From positions 1 through 64,000 of the forward strand of contig JAJEBE010000037.1 of NCBI GenBank assembly GCA_022822545.1: 64,000 bases of DNA, written 5' to 3'. Position 1 is the first letter of the stretch, and every line of letters starts with the position of its first letter. The translations under genes and the position numbers were made by a program. The notes beneath the pieces are model-generated. The model worked only from the letters and a program-made list of their open reading frames with translations, did not search any database and was not told where the DNA came from. The stretch comes from Anaerolineae bacterium (GTDB lineage: Bacteria > Chloroflexota > Anaerolineae > Aggregatilineales > Phototrophicaceae). Shown piece after piece: positions 21,452 to 31,358 of this stretch.

Positions 21452-23022
21452 GACCTACGATCATCCACCTGCGCCACACCCTCATGCTTGCGGCGACCAT
21501 ATCCCTGCTGTTTTCTCTCGTCGTCTATTTTCTCTACGCCGCCAACTTGCTCGCCTTCCCCTACGATTACGATCAGGGCGAAGGCTTTGAAGTGCATGAC
21601 ACGGTGATATTCAGCCGCGGCGAATTGCCTTATCGCGATACGGAAGTTTATCCCTTTTACGCGAGCAATTACCCGCCGCTATTTCATGTAATGGCAGCGC
21701 CATTTGTCTGGTTCTTCGGTCCTGCCTATTGGTACGGGCGGCTGCTCGGTTTCATCGGCTCTCTTATTAGCGCAGTTGCCATCAGCTATGCCGTCTACCG
21801 CGATGGGCAGCGCCAAGCCTGGATCTCCCTGTTAGCCGGGCTGGCCTTTCTCAGTTCCAACTTTGTTTACCACATCGGGCCGCTCTATCGCCAGCACACG
21901 ATGATGGTCACATTCGAGACGCTTGCCGTGGTGCTGCTCGCGAGCGCCTTCCCGCGGCGCGATCGGCGTGGCATTGCCATAGCCCTGCTGCTCTTGATCT
22001 GCGCCGGCTACACCAAACAGTTGGCCGCCATCAGCGCAGTCGCCGCCATTACATGGATGTTCCTGCGCGCGCCGCGCCGCGCCGCCGCCTGGACCGCCGC
22101 CTTCGTTATGGCGGGCAGCGCGATCTTCCTGGCGCTGAACATCGCCTCGGGCGGCCAATGGTGGCTCCAGGCAGTTGTCGCCAATGTCAACGATTTCATG
22201 CGCGAGCAAGCCTTTGGTCTATTCCTTCTCTGGTTCAAGCTGCATGGATTTCTTTTGATACCCGCTGTTTTGTTGCTGATCTACGAGACCTACATCGACC
22301 GCCTGTCACTCTACAGCATCTGGTTCGCCGCGGCCGCTCTCCTGGGCGGGATCGCTTCCGGCACCTGGGGCGCCGGCGACAGCTACCTGGTCACCTCGGT
22401 CGCCGCCATGTGCATCCTCAGCGGCATCTTCTTCTCGCGCATCGTCACTCAAAATTTGCGATTGCCGCGCGCATTTTCAATCGCGAACATCAGCGCCGCC
22501 GCCGCGATTGTCATTCCGTTGCTGTATCTGGGTTATGCGCGCGCCACGCTCAAGATGCCGACTGACGGCAGCTTCCAGCCAATCGGGGAACTCCTTGGCA
22601 TCAAAGCCAACGTGCGCGAGGACTTCTACGATTCCGCCACTTTCGATGTCGGCGGTTACGCGCATATCGGCTATTTTCTGACGCCCGCCGATCACGCCGC
22701 CGGCGACCGGATCGTCGAGCTAATCCGCGCGACCGACAAGCCGGTGCTCAGCGAAGAAGCCGGCTTCACCATGGCCGCCGGGCGCGATGTGGTGACGAAC
22801 CCCACGCAACTTCGAAACCTCCATCTCGCCGGACAGTTCAAAGGCGAGCAACTCATCGAGATGATCGAGGGGCAGCAATTCGGTCTGGTTATCCTCCGCG
22901 CGCTCTTCTATCCGCCGCCCGTCCTCGAAGCGCTCGACCGATTCTATGAGCATCAAAAGTCGGTGCGCATGAACGACTTTGATTATTTGATCCTCCGCCC
23001 TAAAATCGCAGAAGAACCCTAA
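21448..23022 (+). CDS. Polytopic membrane protein, probable GT-C family glycosyltransferase
   Basis: The 524 residues form about ten to twelve transmembrane segments after a short N-terminus. The first periplasmic loop contains YDYDQGEGFE with acidic residues placed as in GT-C (GT39/GT87-like) enzymes, which use lipid-phosphate sugar donors. A large soluble C-terminal part (about residues 375-524) follows. It is coupled to the small membrane protein before it, and ten bases separate it from the deacetylase gene after it. Substrate and acceptor are unknown. The family call rests on topology and the acidic loop, not on a complete motif set. Confidence 0.6.
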   Translation: MRPTIIHLRHTLMLAATISLLFSLVVYFLYAANLLAFPYDYDQGEGFEVHDTVIFSRGELPYRDTEVYPFYASNYPPLFHVMAAPFVWFFGPAYWYGRLLGFIGSLISAVAISYAVYRDGQRQAWISLLAGLAFLSSNFVYHIGPLYRQHTMMVTFETLAVVLLASAFPRRDRRGIAIALLLLICAGYTKQLAAISAVAAITWMFLRAPRRAAAWTAAFVMAGSAIFLALNIASGGQWWLQAVVANVNDFMREQAFGLFLLWFKLHGFLLIPAVLLLIYETYIDRLSLYSIWFAAAALLGGIASGTWGAGDSYLVTSVAAMCILSGIFFSRIVTQNLRLPRAFSIANISAAAAIVIPLLYLGYARATLKMPTDGSFQPIGELLGIKANVREDFYDSATFDVGGYAHIGYFLTPADHAAGDRIVELIRATDKPVLSEEAGFTMAAGRDVVTNPTQLRNLHLAGQFKGEQLIEMIEGQQFGLVILRALFYPPPVLEALDRFYEHQKSVRMNDFDYLILRPKIAEEP

Positions 23023-23032
23023 GGAGCGACCT

Positions 23033-24067
23033 GTGACCACGGCATACCTGACCCATTCCCGCTTCACCGAACACGATTTCCCCGGACACCCGGAACACGC
23101 GGGACGCATCCACACCGTCTGGGAGCAGATGGTTGCTCAGGGCTTGGCCGATCAGCTATCCCATGTGGAGCCGTCTCAAGTCACAAATGAGCAAATATTG
23201 GCTGTGCACAGCCCGGCTCACCTCGAGCGCCTGACCAACATATCGCATCAGGAGCGGATGGTTCGCATCGATGCCGATACCTACGCGCTGCCTGTCTCGT
23301 TGGAAATCGCCCGTCTGGCGGCCGGCGCAGTCACCGGGTCTATCGACCTGATTGCCGACAAGCGGGCGGACAATGCTCTGGCTGTCGTGAGACCGCCGGG
23401 GCATCACGCCACTGCCGATTGGCAGATGGGCTTCTGTCTGCTCAACAACATCGCCATCGCCGCCCGTCATGCCCAGGCGCAGCACGATTTCGAGAAGGTC
23501 CTCATCATCGATTACGATGTGCATCACGGCAACGGCAGCCAAGACATCTTCTACGCCGATCCCTCCGTCATGTTCATCTCAATTCATCAGAGTCCGCTCT
23601 ATCCTGGCAGCGGTGGCTTAAGCGAAACAGGAGCGGGCGCCGGCAAAGGTTATACGCTTAATGTGCCCCTCGCGGGCGGTCACGGCGACGCGACATACGA
23701 GCGGGTTTTGGCCGAAATCGTATGGCCCGCAGCGGAGCAATTCGCGCCCGACCTCATACTCATCTCGGCTGGATTTGACGCGCATTGGGTTGACCCGCTC
23801 GCCGGCATGCAACTCAGCCTGGCCGGATACGATCACCTGGCGCGTGAATGCCTGCAAATTGCGGAAGCGCTTTGCGGCGGAAGAATTGTTTTTGTCATGG
23901 AAGGCGGCTACGATCTCAAGGTACTGGCGCAAGGCTGGTGCAATATCGCGCGCGCGCTGCTCGGTGGCGAGACGATAGGCGATCCCTATGGCGCTCCGCC
24001 CTCATCGGGGCAGGACCACGACCCATCTCCGCTCATCGAAAGAGCGCGTCGGATACATAAGCTTTAG
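23033..24067 (+). CDS. Histone deacetylase family protein (acetoin-utilisation/acetylpolyamine amidohydrolase type)
   Basis: Zinc-dependent amidohydrolase of 344 residues. Family hallmarks are RPPGHHA, the zinc and active-site segment [30 protein letters not shown] and [16 protein letters not shown]. Bacterial members deacetylate proteins, acetylpolyamines or small amides; the substrate cannot be chosen here. The start is GTG at 23033 with AAGGAGC upstream. The stop shares the four bases TTAG with the convergent uvrB stop. Confidence 0.92.
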   Translation: MTTAYLTHSRFTEHDFPGHPEHAGRIHTVWEQMVAQGLADQLSHVEPSQVTNEQILAVHSPAHLERLTNISHQERMVRIDADTYALPVSLEIARLAAGAVTGSIDLIADKRADNALAVVRPPGHHATADWQMGFCLLNNIAIAARHAQAQHDFEKVLIIDYDVHHGNGSQDIFYADPSVMFISIHQSPLYPGSGGLSETGAGAGKGYTLNVPLAGGHGDATYERVLAEIVWPAAEQFAPDLILISAGFDAHWVDPLAGMQLSLAGYDHLARECLQIAEALCGGRIVFVMEGGYDLKVLAQGWCNIARALLGGETIGDPYGAPPSSGQDHDPSPLIERARRIHKL

Positions 24068-26085
24068 CTCAACATCAGATCGCCTTCGACGCCATGCGCC
24101 TCCATCAGCACACCACGCAAGTCAAATATCTGATCGCGGAGCGCGGCCGCTTTCTCAAATTCTAGGGCCTGCGCCGCTTTCTTCATCTCGCCTTCCAATT
24201 CATCGATCATGTGCTGGAGTTCATCCGCAGGCAGGGTCTGCAAGCCCAGATCAACTGAGACTCGCTCATCCGCATCTTCACTGTCGATCGCGCGCAGTCG
24301 GTCCGTGATGTCCTGGATATCCTTGACGATTTGTTGCGGCTCAATGCCATTATCGCGATTGTAAGCTTCCTGTTTGGCTCGCCGCCGATTCGTTTCATCA
24401 ATCGCGCCTTGCATCGCCGGAGTCATTTTGTCGGCGTACATGATGACCTTGCCCTCGACATGGCGGGCCGCCCGACCGATGGTCTGGATCAGAGCAGGTT
24501 CCGAACGCAAGAAACCGGCTTTGTCCGCATCTAGGATCGCCACCAGGGAGACTTCCGGCAAGTCCAAACCCTCGCGCAGGAGATTGATTCCGACAACGAC
24601 ATCGTAAACCCCCATGCGCAGATCGCGCAGAATCTCGACGCGTTCCAGCGTATCGACCTCAGCGTGCAAGTATTGCCCCTTGATGCCCAGTTCGTTGAGG
24701 TAACCGGCCAGCTCTTCGGACATACGCTGCGTCAAGGTCGTGACAAGCACGCGCTGCCCTTCACGAACGCGCAAGGCGATCTCTTGAAGCAGGTCGTCAA
24801 TCTGTCCTTCTATCGGGCGCACATCCACCTGCGGATCAACGATGGCCGTGGGGCGAATGATTTGCTCGACCACTTGCTGGGCATGCTTGTCTTCATAGGG
24901 TCCGGGGGTCGCGCTGGTGTAAATCGCCTGCCCTACCCGTTTCCAAAACTCGGGAAACTGCAGCGGCCGGTTATCCAGCGCGCTCGGCAAGCGGAATCCG
25001 AAATCGACCAGCACCTGCTTTCGGGCGCGGTCGCCGTTATACATGCCGCGGATTTGCGGCACGGTCATATGGCTTTCGTCGATAACCAGCAGGTGATCTT
25101 CCGGCAGATAATCGATCAAGGTGTAGGGCGCGCTGCCAGGCGGCCGCCGGTCGAAATGGCGCGAATAATTCTCGATGCCGGTGGTGAAGCCAACTTCGCG
25201 CAGCATCTCAATGTCGTAACGCGTGCGCTGCTCAATGCGCTGCGCTTCGATCAACTTGTCTTCGCGCTTGAAATAAGCGATCTGCTCTTCCAACTCCGCT
25301 TCGATATCGGTCAGCGCCTCGCGTATATGCTCGTCATCAGTGATGTATTCCCGCGCCGGGAAGATCGTCACCAAATTGTGAACGTGCACAACTTCGCCCG
25401 TCAGCGGATGGAACTCGACGATTTTCTCGATTTCGTCGCCCCACAGGTAGATACGGAAGGCCGTCTCGGAGTAACCGGGCACTATCTCCAGCGTATCGCC
25501 GCGGGCGCGAAATGTGCCGCGGCGCAACTCCAAATCATTGCGCGAATACTGAATTCGCACCAAATCGCGCAGCACACGCTCCCGCCGCACCTCTTCGCCA
25601 ACCTCCAATTCCACCGACATCTTCTGCCAATTCACTGGATCGCCAATGCCATAGATGCAGGAAACCGAGGCGACTATCAGCACATCGCGGCGCGAAAAGA
25701 GCGAGGCTGTCGCCGACAATCTAAGGCGCTCGATCTGCTCGTTGATATCGGTCGACTTCTCAATATAAAGGTCGTGCCGCGGCACATAAGCTTCCGGCTG
25801 ATAATAATCGTAATAGCTGACAAAATACTCGATGGCGTTGTTCGGGAAAAGCCGCTTGAACTCGGCATAGAGCTGGGCGGCGAGTGTCTTGTTATGCGCC
25901 ATGACCAGCGTCGGTCGCTGGGTCGACTGCACGATATTGGCGATGGTGAAAGTCTTGCCGGTGCCGGTCGCGCCCAGCAAAGTCTGATGCCGATGGCCCT
26001 GCTTCAAGCCCGCCAGCAAACCCTCAATGGCCGTCGGTTGATCGCCGGTGGGCGCAAAAGGAGACTCCAACTCAAATTCAGGCAC
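24064..26085 (-). CDS. uvrB: UvrABC excinuclease subunit B
   Basis: Damage-verifying helicase-like subunit of nucleotide excision repair. The 673 residues have Walker A GATGTGKT, the beta-hairpin region [20 protein letters not shown], helicase motifs including [17 protein letters not shown] and QTIGRAARH, and a C-terminal UVR motif ([20 protein letters not shown]) for UvrC contact. The length is normal. A perfect GAAC-N4-GTTC palindrome 20 bases upstream of the start indicates LexA control. Its 3' end overlaps the convergent deacetylase gene by four bases. Confidence 0.98.
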   Translation of the reverse strand: MPEFELESPFAPTGDQPTAIEGLLAGLKQGHRHQTLLGATGTGKTFTIANIVQSTQRPTLVMAHNKTLAAQLYAEFKRLFPNNAIEYFVSYYDYYQPEAYVPRHDLYIEKSTDINEQIERLRLSATASLFSRRDVLIVASVSCIYGIGDPVNWQKMSVELEVGEEVRRERVLRDLVRIQYSRNDLELRRGTFRARGDTLEIVPGYSETAFRIYLWGDEIEKIVEFHPLTGEVVHVHNLVTIFPAREYITDDEHIREALTDIEAELEEQIAYFKREDKLIEAQRIEQRTRYDIEMLREVGFTTGIENYSRHFDRRPPGSAPYTLIDYLPEDHLLVIDESHMTVPQIRGMYNGDRARKQVLVDFGFRLPSALDNRPLQFPEFWKRVGQAIYTSATPGPYEDKHAQQVVEQIIRPTAIVDPQVDVRPIEGQIDDLLQEIALRVREGQRVLVTTLTQRMSEELAGYLNELGIKGQYLHAEVDTLERVEILRDLRMGVYDVVVGINLLREGLDLPEVSLVAILDADKAGFLRSEPALIQTIGRAARHVEGKVIMYADKMTPAMQGAIDETNRRRAKQEAYNRDNGIEPQQIVKDIQDITDRLRAIDSEDADERVSVDLGLQTLPADELQHMIDELEGEMKKAAQALEFEKAAALRDQIFDLRGVLMEAHGVEGDLMLS

Positions 26086-26104
26086 GATGCGACCTCATCA
26101 TCTG

Positions 26105-26159
26105 CGAACAGGTGTTCGTAATCCGCACAATTATAGCCACTTTTAGCCGCATTCCGCAA
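26105..26159 (-). promoter_or_regulatory. uvrB promoter with LexA (SOS) box
   Basis: CGAACAGGTGTTCG at 26105-26118 is a perfect palindrome of the GAAC-N4-GTTC type bound by LexA in Gram-positive bacteria and relatives. On the minus strand TATAAT (26135-26130) lies just upstream, with a weak -35 TTGCGG (26159-26154, 18-base spacer). The box falls just downstream of the expected start, where a repressor would block transcription. Confidence 0.8.
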
Positions 26160-26471
26160 GATGAGATTATCCAATGAAGACCGGTGGTCAACGAGTTCGA
26201 TACGAGAGCATTTGCGTCTCCTGCTGAGCGGAGTTTGCTGGGAAATATGTTTTTGGGGCCATCTGGCCATCTGACTGCCGGCGTCAGACAGACGTTGTGT
26301 CTCGGTTGGATTGTGTTATGTGAGAGCATAGTGTCCTTTTGAACGATACTATCTTTTGTCAGTGTAGTGGAAACTCAGCCGCAATAGGCGACTATTTGTT
26401 CAGGCATTGAGAATGCCGATCGGGTGGGGGCGTCAATCCTCAGTTCGAAACGCTTCCCGGCCAAGTCATCA
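26160..26471. other. Intergenic region without recognised feature
   Basis: Between the uvrB promoter and the tRNA promoter. I see no gene, terminator or repeat of note; GGCCATCT occurs twice in a row near 26260. Stop codons are frequent in all frames. Confidence 0.4.
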
Positions 26472-26500
26472 TTGACAGGCGCCGGGCAACCTGTTATTAT
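26472..26500 (+). promoter_or_regulatory. Promoter of the tandem tRNA genes
   Basis: TTGACA (26472-26477), a 17-base spacer and TATTAT (26495-26500), about 33 bases before the first tRNA. Close to consensus, as expected for a stable RNA promoter. Confidence 0.8.
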
Positions 26501-26532
26501 CATGATCGGCAGCGGAAATCGTTGCTTGGCAA

Positions 26533-26604
<72 letters not shown>

Positions 26605-26608
26605 TCGA

Positions 26609-26682
26609 GCTGATGTAGCTCAGCTGGTTAGAGCGCGCGACTCATAATCGCGAGGTCGGAAGTTCAAATCTTCCCATCAGCA
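26609..26682 (+). tRNA. tRNA-Met (CAT), elongator (tRNA-Ile2 possible)
   Basis: Acceptor GCTGATG pairs with CATCAGC. The D arm is GCTC-AGCTGGTTA-GAGC, the anticodon arm is CGCGA-CTCATAA-TCGCG and the T arm is GGAAG-TTCAAAT-CTTCC, with discriminator A. All seven acceptor pairs form, so it is not an initiator. A CAT anticodon is shared by elongator Met and the lysidine-modified tRNA-Ile2; the overall sequence favours Met, but I cannot exclude Ile2. It lies four bases after tRNA-fMet. CCA is not encoded. Confidence 0.85.
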
Positions 26683-26691
26683 CTGATTGGG

Positions 26692-26714
26692 GACCCGAAA
26701 ACGGGTCTTTTTTT
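26692..26714 (+). terminator. Intrinsic terminator of the tRNA pair
   Basis: GACCCG, loop AAAA, CGGGTC, then seven T. It ends the tRNA transcript, ten bases after the second tRNA and just before the convergent lysA end. Confidence 0.93.
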
Positions 26715-26731
26715 GATGCCCGCTTCCGGCC

Positions 26732-27973
26732 TCACAACTCCAGACGGCATAGATCCTCGACCGCCTCCCGCCGCCGGCTGACCCGCCAGCGATCCCCCGA
26801 CTCCGACACCACCACCTCCGCCGGACGCGGACGCGCATTATAATTGCTCGCCATCGCCATGCCGTAGGCGCCCGCCGTCAGCAGCGCCACCTTGTCGCCC
26901 GCGCGCAGCAATGGCAGCCTTCTATCGCGCGCCAGCACATCCGCCGACTCACATACCGGTCCTGCCACCTGCGCGTTGACCAAGTCGCCTTCTGTCTTGT
27001 TCAGCGGTACGATTTCATGATGCGCGTCATAGAGCGCCGGACGAATCATCTCGGCCATGCTGGCGTCGACGATGTAAAAGATCTGCCCCGCTTGCCGCTT
27101 CACATACAGCACTTCCGCCACCAGCACACCGGCGTCGGCCACAATCGCCCGGCCCGGTTCCAGCAAGACCTCGTAGCCATCCAGCCGCGGCGCCAGCGCC
27201 TCCACAAAATCGTCAAGTGAGGGAATCGTCTCGTCAGAGCGGTAGGCGACTGGCAAACCGCCACCCAGATTGATCGTCCGGATCTGAGGCCAGGGGCGTA
27301 TCAAATCGAGCAACTTGTCCACAGCGCTCAGGCTGGCCGCGTTATCGCCCAACTGACTGCCGATATGCAAGTGGATGCCGGCGAAGTTGATGCGCGGATA
27401 CTCAGCTTGGCGCGCCAAGACCATGCGGATGACATCAGCGGTCAAGCCGAATTTCGCCGCGCCGTGTCCGGTAGCCATGTGGGGATGCGTCTTGGCCGCC
27501 ACCTGCGGATTCAGCCGGAGCGCCACCCGCACCGCCTCAACGCCGGCATTCGCCGCGGCGTCATTGATGTAGCGCAGCTCCAGCGCATTCTCGGCGTTGA
27601 ACCAGCCGATGCCCTTTGATACAGCGTAGTTAATCTCCGCGCGAGTCTTGCCAACGCCGGCAAAGACGATGTCCTTCCCCCGCGCGCCCGCTTCCAAAGC
27701 CAGGGTAATCTCACCGCCGCTGACACAGTCAAAACCAGCGCCCGCCTCCTCCAGAGCGCGTAGAATCGCCAGGCTGCCATTGGACTTCAGGCTGAAATGA
27801 ACGCGAGCGCCCAGCCGAGCAAAGGCTGATCGCAGGCGCCGATAATTTTCCCGGGCGCGCTTGAGGCTGTAGATGTAGACCGGCGTGCCCGTCTCCCGGA
27901 TGATCGCGTCAATACTCACTTCGTCTATGCAAAGGGAATCCGCTGTGTAGCGTATGAAGGAATTAAGAACCAT
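26732..27973 (-). CDS. lysA: diaminopimelate decarboxylase
   Basis: PLP enzyme for the last step of lysine synthesis, meso-diaminopimelate to lysine. The 413 residues have the fold type III signatures. The PLP lysine is in VHFSLKSN (K63); the usual motif is YALKAN. Phosphate-binding LGGGLPV is present, EPGRAIVADAG marks the barrel end, and the substrate cysteine is in GPVCESADVL. GAYGMAMASNYNARPRPAEV is near the C-terminus. The upstream neighbour on the same strand is tRNA-Asp, separated by a terminator. No other lysine gene is nearby. Confidence 0.95.
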   Translation of the reverse strand: MVLNSFIRYTADSLCIDEVSIDAIIRETGTPVYIYSLKRARENYRRLRSAFARLGARVHFSLKSNGSLAILRALEEAGAGFDCVSGGEITLALEAGARGKDIVFAGVGKTRAEINYAVSKGIGWFNAENALELRYINDAAANAGVEAVRVALRLNPQVAAKTHPHMATGHGAAKFGLTADVIRMVLARQAEYPRINFAGIHLHIGSQLGDNAASLSAVDKLLDLIRPWPQIRTINLGGGLPVAYRSDETIPSLDDFVEALAPRLDGYEVLLEPGRAIVADAGVLVAEVLYVKRQAGQIFYIVDASMAEMIRPALYDAHHEIVPLNKTEGDLVNAQVAGPVCESADVLARDRRLPLLRAGDKVALLTAGAYGMAMASNYNARPRPAEVVVSESGDRWRVSRRREAVEDLCRLEL

Positions 27974-27988
27974 ATTCTCTACTCAAAG

Positions 27989-28016
27989 AAAAAGGAGATA
28001 CCGAGTTGGCATCTCC
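27989..28016 (-). terminator. Intrinsic terminator after tRNA-Asp
   Basis: On the minus strand GGAGAT (28016-28011), an 11-base loop, ATCTCC (27999-27994), then TTTTT. It lies seven bases after the tRNA and just before the lysA start. Confidence 0.8.
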
Positions 28017-28022
28017 GATTGA

Positions 28023-28095
28023 CGGGAGCGACGGGATTTGAACCCGCGATCTCCGGCTTGACAGGCCGGCATGTTAACCGCTACACCACGCCCCC
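28023..28095 (-). tRNA. tRNA-Asp (GTC)
   Basis: Minus-strand cloverleaf. Acceptor GGGGGCG pairs with CGCTCCC with one G-U pair. The anticodon arm is CCGGC-CTGTCAA-GCCGG and the T arm is GCGGG-TTCAAAT-CCCGT. Discriminator G is a known tRNA-Asp identity base. CCA is not encoded. Confidence 0.95.
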
Positions 28096-28172
28096 AGACA
28101 ACTCTGCTAGCTTAGCACTCACTGCGCCAGGTGTCAAGCGCCCAACTCAGAGCAATCGCACCAGATTATGTC

Positions 28173-28473
28173 TTACCACCGAGTACACCGAGTTAATTCG
28201 AGGGCACAGGGGTTTTCGTATGTTTTCGGCCATTTCTCAATAACTGTCGCCTGGCTATCTAAACGGCTTTTCTCAGTAACACCAAGTAAGTCATGCAACA
28301 ATCAGAAAGATAGTGTAGGGGCGACTCAAGAGTCGCTCAAATGCAAAATGGCGATGTAACGGGCGATCCAAGGGTAGCGTAGACACTCGCCCCTACAGAT
28401 ACCGAAATATCAGAATCATCGTCCTTTTTTTGCACGACTTATTTGCGTTTACTTCTGTGTACTCTGTGGCTAA
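28173..28473. repeat. MITE-like dispersed element, copy 1 (with outer and inner inverted repeats)
   Basis: The outer arms TTACCACCGAGTACACCGA (28173-28191) and TCTGTGTACTCTGTGGCTAA (28454-28473) are imperfect inverted repeats. Inside, ACCAAGTAAGTCATGCAA (28281-28298) faces TTTGCACGACTTATTT (28430-28445). TGTAGGGGCGA (28314-28324) faces TCGCCCCTACA (28387-28397). GCGACTC-AA-GAGTCGC forms a perfect small hairpin. There is no coding capacity. A second copy of the inner part lies at 33532-33684 and an outer arm at 42622-42641, so this is a repeat family rather than a local hairpin. It fills most of the 545-base gap between tRNA-Asp and the next gene. Confidence 0.75.
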
Positions 28474-28641
28474 TTCTTGTTTCTACTGCTGTTGAAGCGG
28501 ATAGGGCTTCTCTGGGCGATTGCTCTGCGCCCAACTTCCCGCCGCGCGCAAGGCGCCTTCCGTCGGGCTAGCTACTATCATAATGCGAACTGGTCAATTA
28601 CAATCTCGGCTTGGCGTACCGAGCGCAAAGACAGTTGAGCC

Positions 28642-29961
28642 GTGACCTACCGCAAAGTTCTCATATTCTGGATTCCGCTGGCTCTCGCCTGGCTGCTGAT
28701 GACCCTGGAAGGCACGGTGATCCAGAGCGTGATCAGTCGCAAGCCCGACGCCGAGACGCAACTCGCCGCCTTCGGCCTGATGTTTTCGCTGTCGATCCTC
28801 CTCGAAACGCCGATCATCATGCTGCTCGCCACCAGCAATGCCCTATCGCGGGATCGGCAATCTTTTCGCCTGCTCTGGCGCTTCATGCTGGGCTTGAACA
28901 TGTTCATCGCGGCCCTGGCCCTCTTGATGGCCTTCACGCCCCTGCTTGATTTCTATCTCGGCGCCCTGCTCAATATACCCTCGCATATCATCGACGCGAC
29001 GCGGCCCGGAATGAAGATCGTAACGCTCTGGGGCGCCGTTATCGGCTACCGGCGCTTCCACCAGGGGGTCATCATTCGCTTCGGCAACACGCGTTATGTC
29101 GGCTACGGCACGCTCATCCGAGTGCTCGTCTCGGGCTGTGTGGCCGTGTCCCTGGGCGCTATCACCAATATCGCCGGCACAGAGATCGGCGCCCTCGCCC
29201 TGATCTGTTCCGTATTCGCCGAAGCCCTCTACACGCATCGCGTCTCGCGCCCGGATGTAAAGCGCTTGCTGGAAACACCGCGACCAGAGCATAGACCGCC
29301 GCTGACCTACAGCCAGGCTGCGCGCTTTCACTTGCCGCTCGCCGTGACCAGCCTGATCACCATGCTGGTCCATCCGGCAATTGAGCGCGGACTCGCCAGT
29401 ATGCCCGATGCGACGGAGAGCCTGGCCGCCTGGCCGCTGATTCTCTCGATCATGATGATGATGCGAGCCGGCGGTCTGGCCTATCAGGAAGTCGTGATTT
29501 CATTGGACGACAGCGAACAGCGCCACCGCATATTGCGTAATTTCACCATTCGGCTCGGTCTCTGCCTCAGCCTGCTCATGCTGCTCTTCGCCACCACTCC
29601 GTTGATACAGCTATACCTCGGCGTCGTTCTCGGCGTCACCGCTGACCTGCACGCGCTGGTCATTGCCGGCGCGCAAGCCGCCTTCCTGCTGCCCCTGCTG
29701 ACGACGCTGCACAGCTACTTCCGCGCTTTGCTCATGCTTAGCAACCGGACCGCCGCCATCTATCAAGCCATTTCACTGGGCTTCGCTTTGACCGCAATCA
29801 TCGTCTGGGGCGGCATCGCCCTGGGCCTGCATGGCATTCTGGCCGCTTCGCTCGGCTTGACGCTCGGGCAAGCCTTCGAATTGTCATATCTCTATCTGTC
29901 CTACCGGCGCGGTAAAGCCGCCCTGCGGCTCCATTGGCAAAACGCCGTCGCGCCTACCTAA
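28642..29961 (+). CDS. Multi-helix membrane protein, probable MOP-superfamily (ANKH-like) transporter
   Basis: The 439-residue protein has about twelve hydrophobic segments in two similar halves, each beginning with a helix rich in Leu and Ala. The N-terminal half has SVISRKPDAETQLAAFGLMF and LLETPIIMLLATSNALSRDR. This resembles the MATE/flippase (MOP) architecture, in particular bacterial relatives of the ANKH transporter. The call rests on topology and general resemblance, so the substrate is unknown. The start is GTG at 28642; the ribosome binding site is poor. It is followed 30 bases later by a peptidase gene on the same strand. Confidence 0.55.
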   Translation: MTYRKVLIFWIPLALAWLLMTLEGTVIQSVISRKPDAETQLAAFGLMFSLSILLETPIIMLLATSNALSRDRQSFRLLWRFMLGLNMFIAALALLMAFTPLLDFYLGALLNIPSHIIDATRPGMKIVTLWGAVIGYRRFHQGVIIRFGNTRYVGYGTLIRVLVSGCVAVSLGAITNIAGTEIGALALICSVFAEALYTHRVSRPDVKRLLETPRPEHRPPLTYSQAARFHLPLAVTSLITMLVHPAIERGLASMPDATESLAAWPLILSIMMMMRAGGLAYQEVVISLDDSEQRHRILRNFTIRLGLCLSLLMLLFATTPLIQLYLGVVLGVTADLHALVIAGAQAAFLLPLLTTLHSYFRALLMLSNRTAAIYQAISLGFALTAIIVWGGIALGLHGILAASLGLTLGQAFELSYLYLSYRRGKAALRLHWQNAVAPT

Positions 29962-29991
29962 GCGGAGTCGTTCACGAAAGGATAAAGCGAC

Positions 29992-31245
29992 ATGAAGTTC
30001 ACCGGCGAAATCCTGCCTTTGAGACAGCAAGCGGAAGTCGTAGACGGCTGGCTGAAGGCGCGGCTGGACAGCATCATTCCGGCACTGATGGCGCGCGAAG
30101 ATATGGACATGTGGATCATCGCCTGCCGAGAATACAACGAAGACCCTGTTATCATGTCGCTCCTGCCCGCGGCGTCAATGTCCGCCCGGCGGCGGACGAT
30201 TCTGCTCTTCACGAGAGCAAGCGACGGCAGCATCGAGCGACTCACCCTCTCGCGTTACGGCTATGAAGGCTTCTACGAAGCCGCCTGGGACCCCGATGAA
30301 GAAGACCAGCAGGCCTGTCTTGCTCGCCTGGTGCGCGAGCGCGATCCCAAGCGCATCGGCATCAACGTCTCGCGTACCTTCGCCTTCGGCGATGGCCTGT
30401 CGCATACTGAATTTCAACTCATCAGCGATGCGCTGGACGAAAAGCACCGCTCGCGCCTGATCAGCGCGGAGGGCCTCTGTGTTGGCTGGCTGGAGCAGCG
30501 CCTGCCGGAAGAGATCACAGCTTACGCCCGCCTTGTTGAGATCGGTCATCAGATTATCGTCCGCGCCTTTTCCACCGCCGTGATCCACCCCGGCATCACA
30601 TCCACCGATGATGTCGTCTGGTGGATGCGTCAGACCATGCAAGATGCCGGCTTGAGCGCCTGGTTCCAGCCTACCATTGATGTTCAGGCGCCCGGCAAAT
30701 CTTTCCAATTTATTGACAACCCCTGCCTGACCATCCAACCGGGGGACCTGCTGCACTGCGACATGGGCTTTCATTACCTCGGCCTGGCCACGGACCAGCA
30801 GCAGCATGCCTACGTTCTGCGCCTTGGCGAGGCCGACGCCCCGGCCGGATTACAGGCCGCCCTTCGCGATGGCAACCGCCTGCAAGACATCCACTTTGCT
30901 GAAATGCAAGTCGGGCGAAGCGGAAACGATGTCCTGCGAAGCGTGCTCGACCTGGCCAAAGCCGAAGGCATCCGCGCCCAGGTCTACACCCATCCCCTTG
31001 GCTGTCACGGGCATGCGGCCGGCCCAATCATCGGCTTATGGGACAAGCAAGATTTCGTGCCCGGCTCCGGCGAATACGCCCTCTTCGACCATACGGTCTA
31101 CTCCATCGAGTTAAACATTCTCAAGAGCGTGCCGGAATGGGAGGGGCAAGATGTCCGCATCATGCTCGAAGAAGACGCCGTCTTGACGGAGGGCGAAATG
31201 CGCTGGCTCGATGGCCGGCAGCAATCTCTCCACTTGATCGGCTAA
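29992..31245 (+). CDS. M24 family metallopeptidase (Xaa-Pro aminopeptidase-like)
   Basis: The 417-residue protein has a creatinase-like N-terminal domain (about 1-175) and a pita-bread C-terminal domain. The five metal ligands can be placed. Two aspartates are in LLHCDMGFHYLGLATDQQQ, a histidine is in HPLGCHGHAAGP, a glutamate is in YSIELN and a glutamate is in LEEDAVLTEGE. It is likely an active cytoplasmic aminopeptidase or a related C-N hydrolase. The start ATG follows AAAGGATAAAGCGAC. It probably shares a transcript with the membrane protein upstream; substrate specificity is not evident. Confidence 0.85.
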   Translation: MKFTGEILPLRQQAEVVDGWLKARLDSIIPALMAREDMDMWIIACREYNEDPVIMSLLPAASMSARRRTILLFTRASDGSIERLTLSRYGYEGFYEAAWDPDEEDQQACLARLVRERDPKRIGINVSRTFAFGDGLSHTEFQLISDALDEKHRSRLISAEGLCVGWLEQRLPEEITAYARLVEIGHQIIVRAFSTAVIHPGITSTDDVVWWMRQTMQDAGLSAWFQPTIDVQAPGKSFQFIDNPCLTIQPGDLLHCDMGFHYLGLATDQQQHAYVLRLGEADAPAGLQAALRDGNRLQDIHFAEMQVGRSGNDVLRSVLDLAKAEGIRAQVYTHPLGCHGHAAGPIIGLWDKQDFVPGSGEYALFDHTVYSIELNILKSVPEWEGQDVRIMLEEDAVLTEGEMRWLDGRQQSLHLIG

Positions 31246-31358
31246 GCAACTACCCGCATTTACAGGTTTTTTGCACCTTCGTCAAATTCTCCTAACAGCT
31301 CACTCCTACTATGACGTCGACAGTTTGATCAATCGCATTGCTGCGAAAGGAGTGAACA

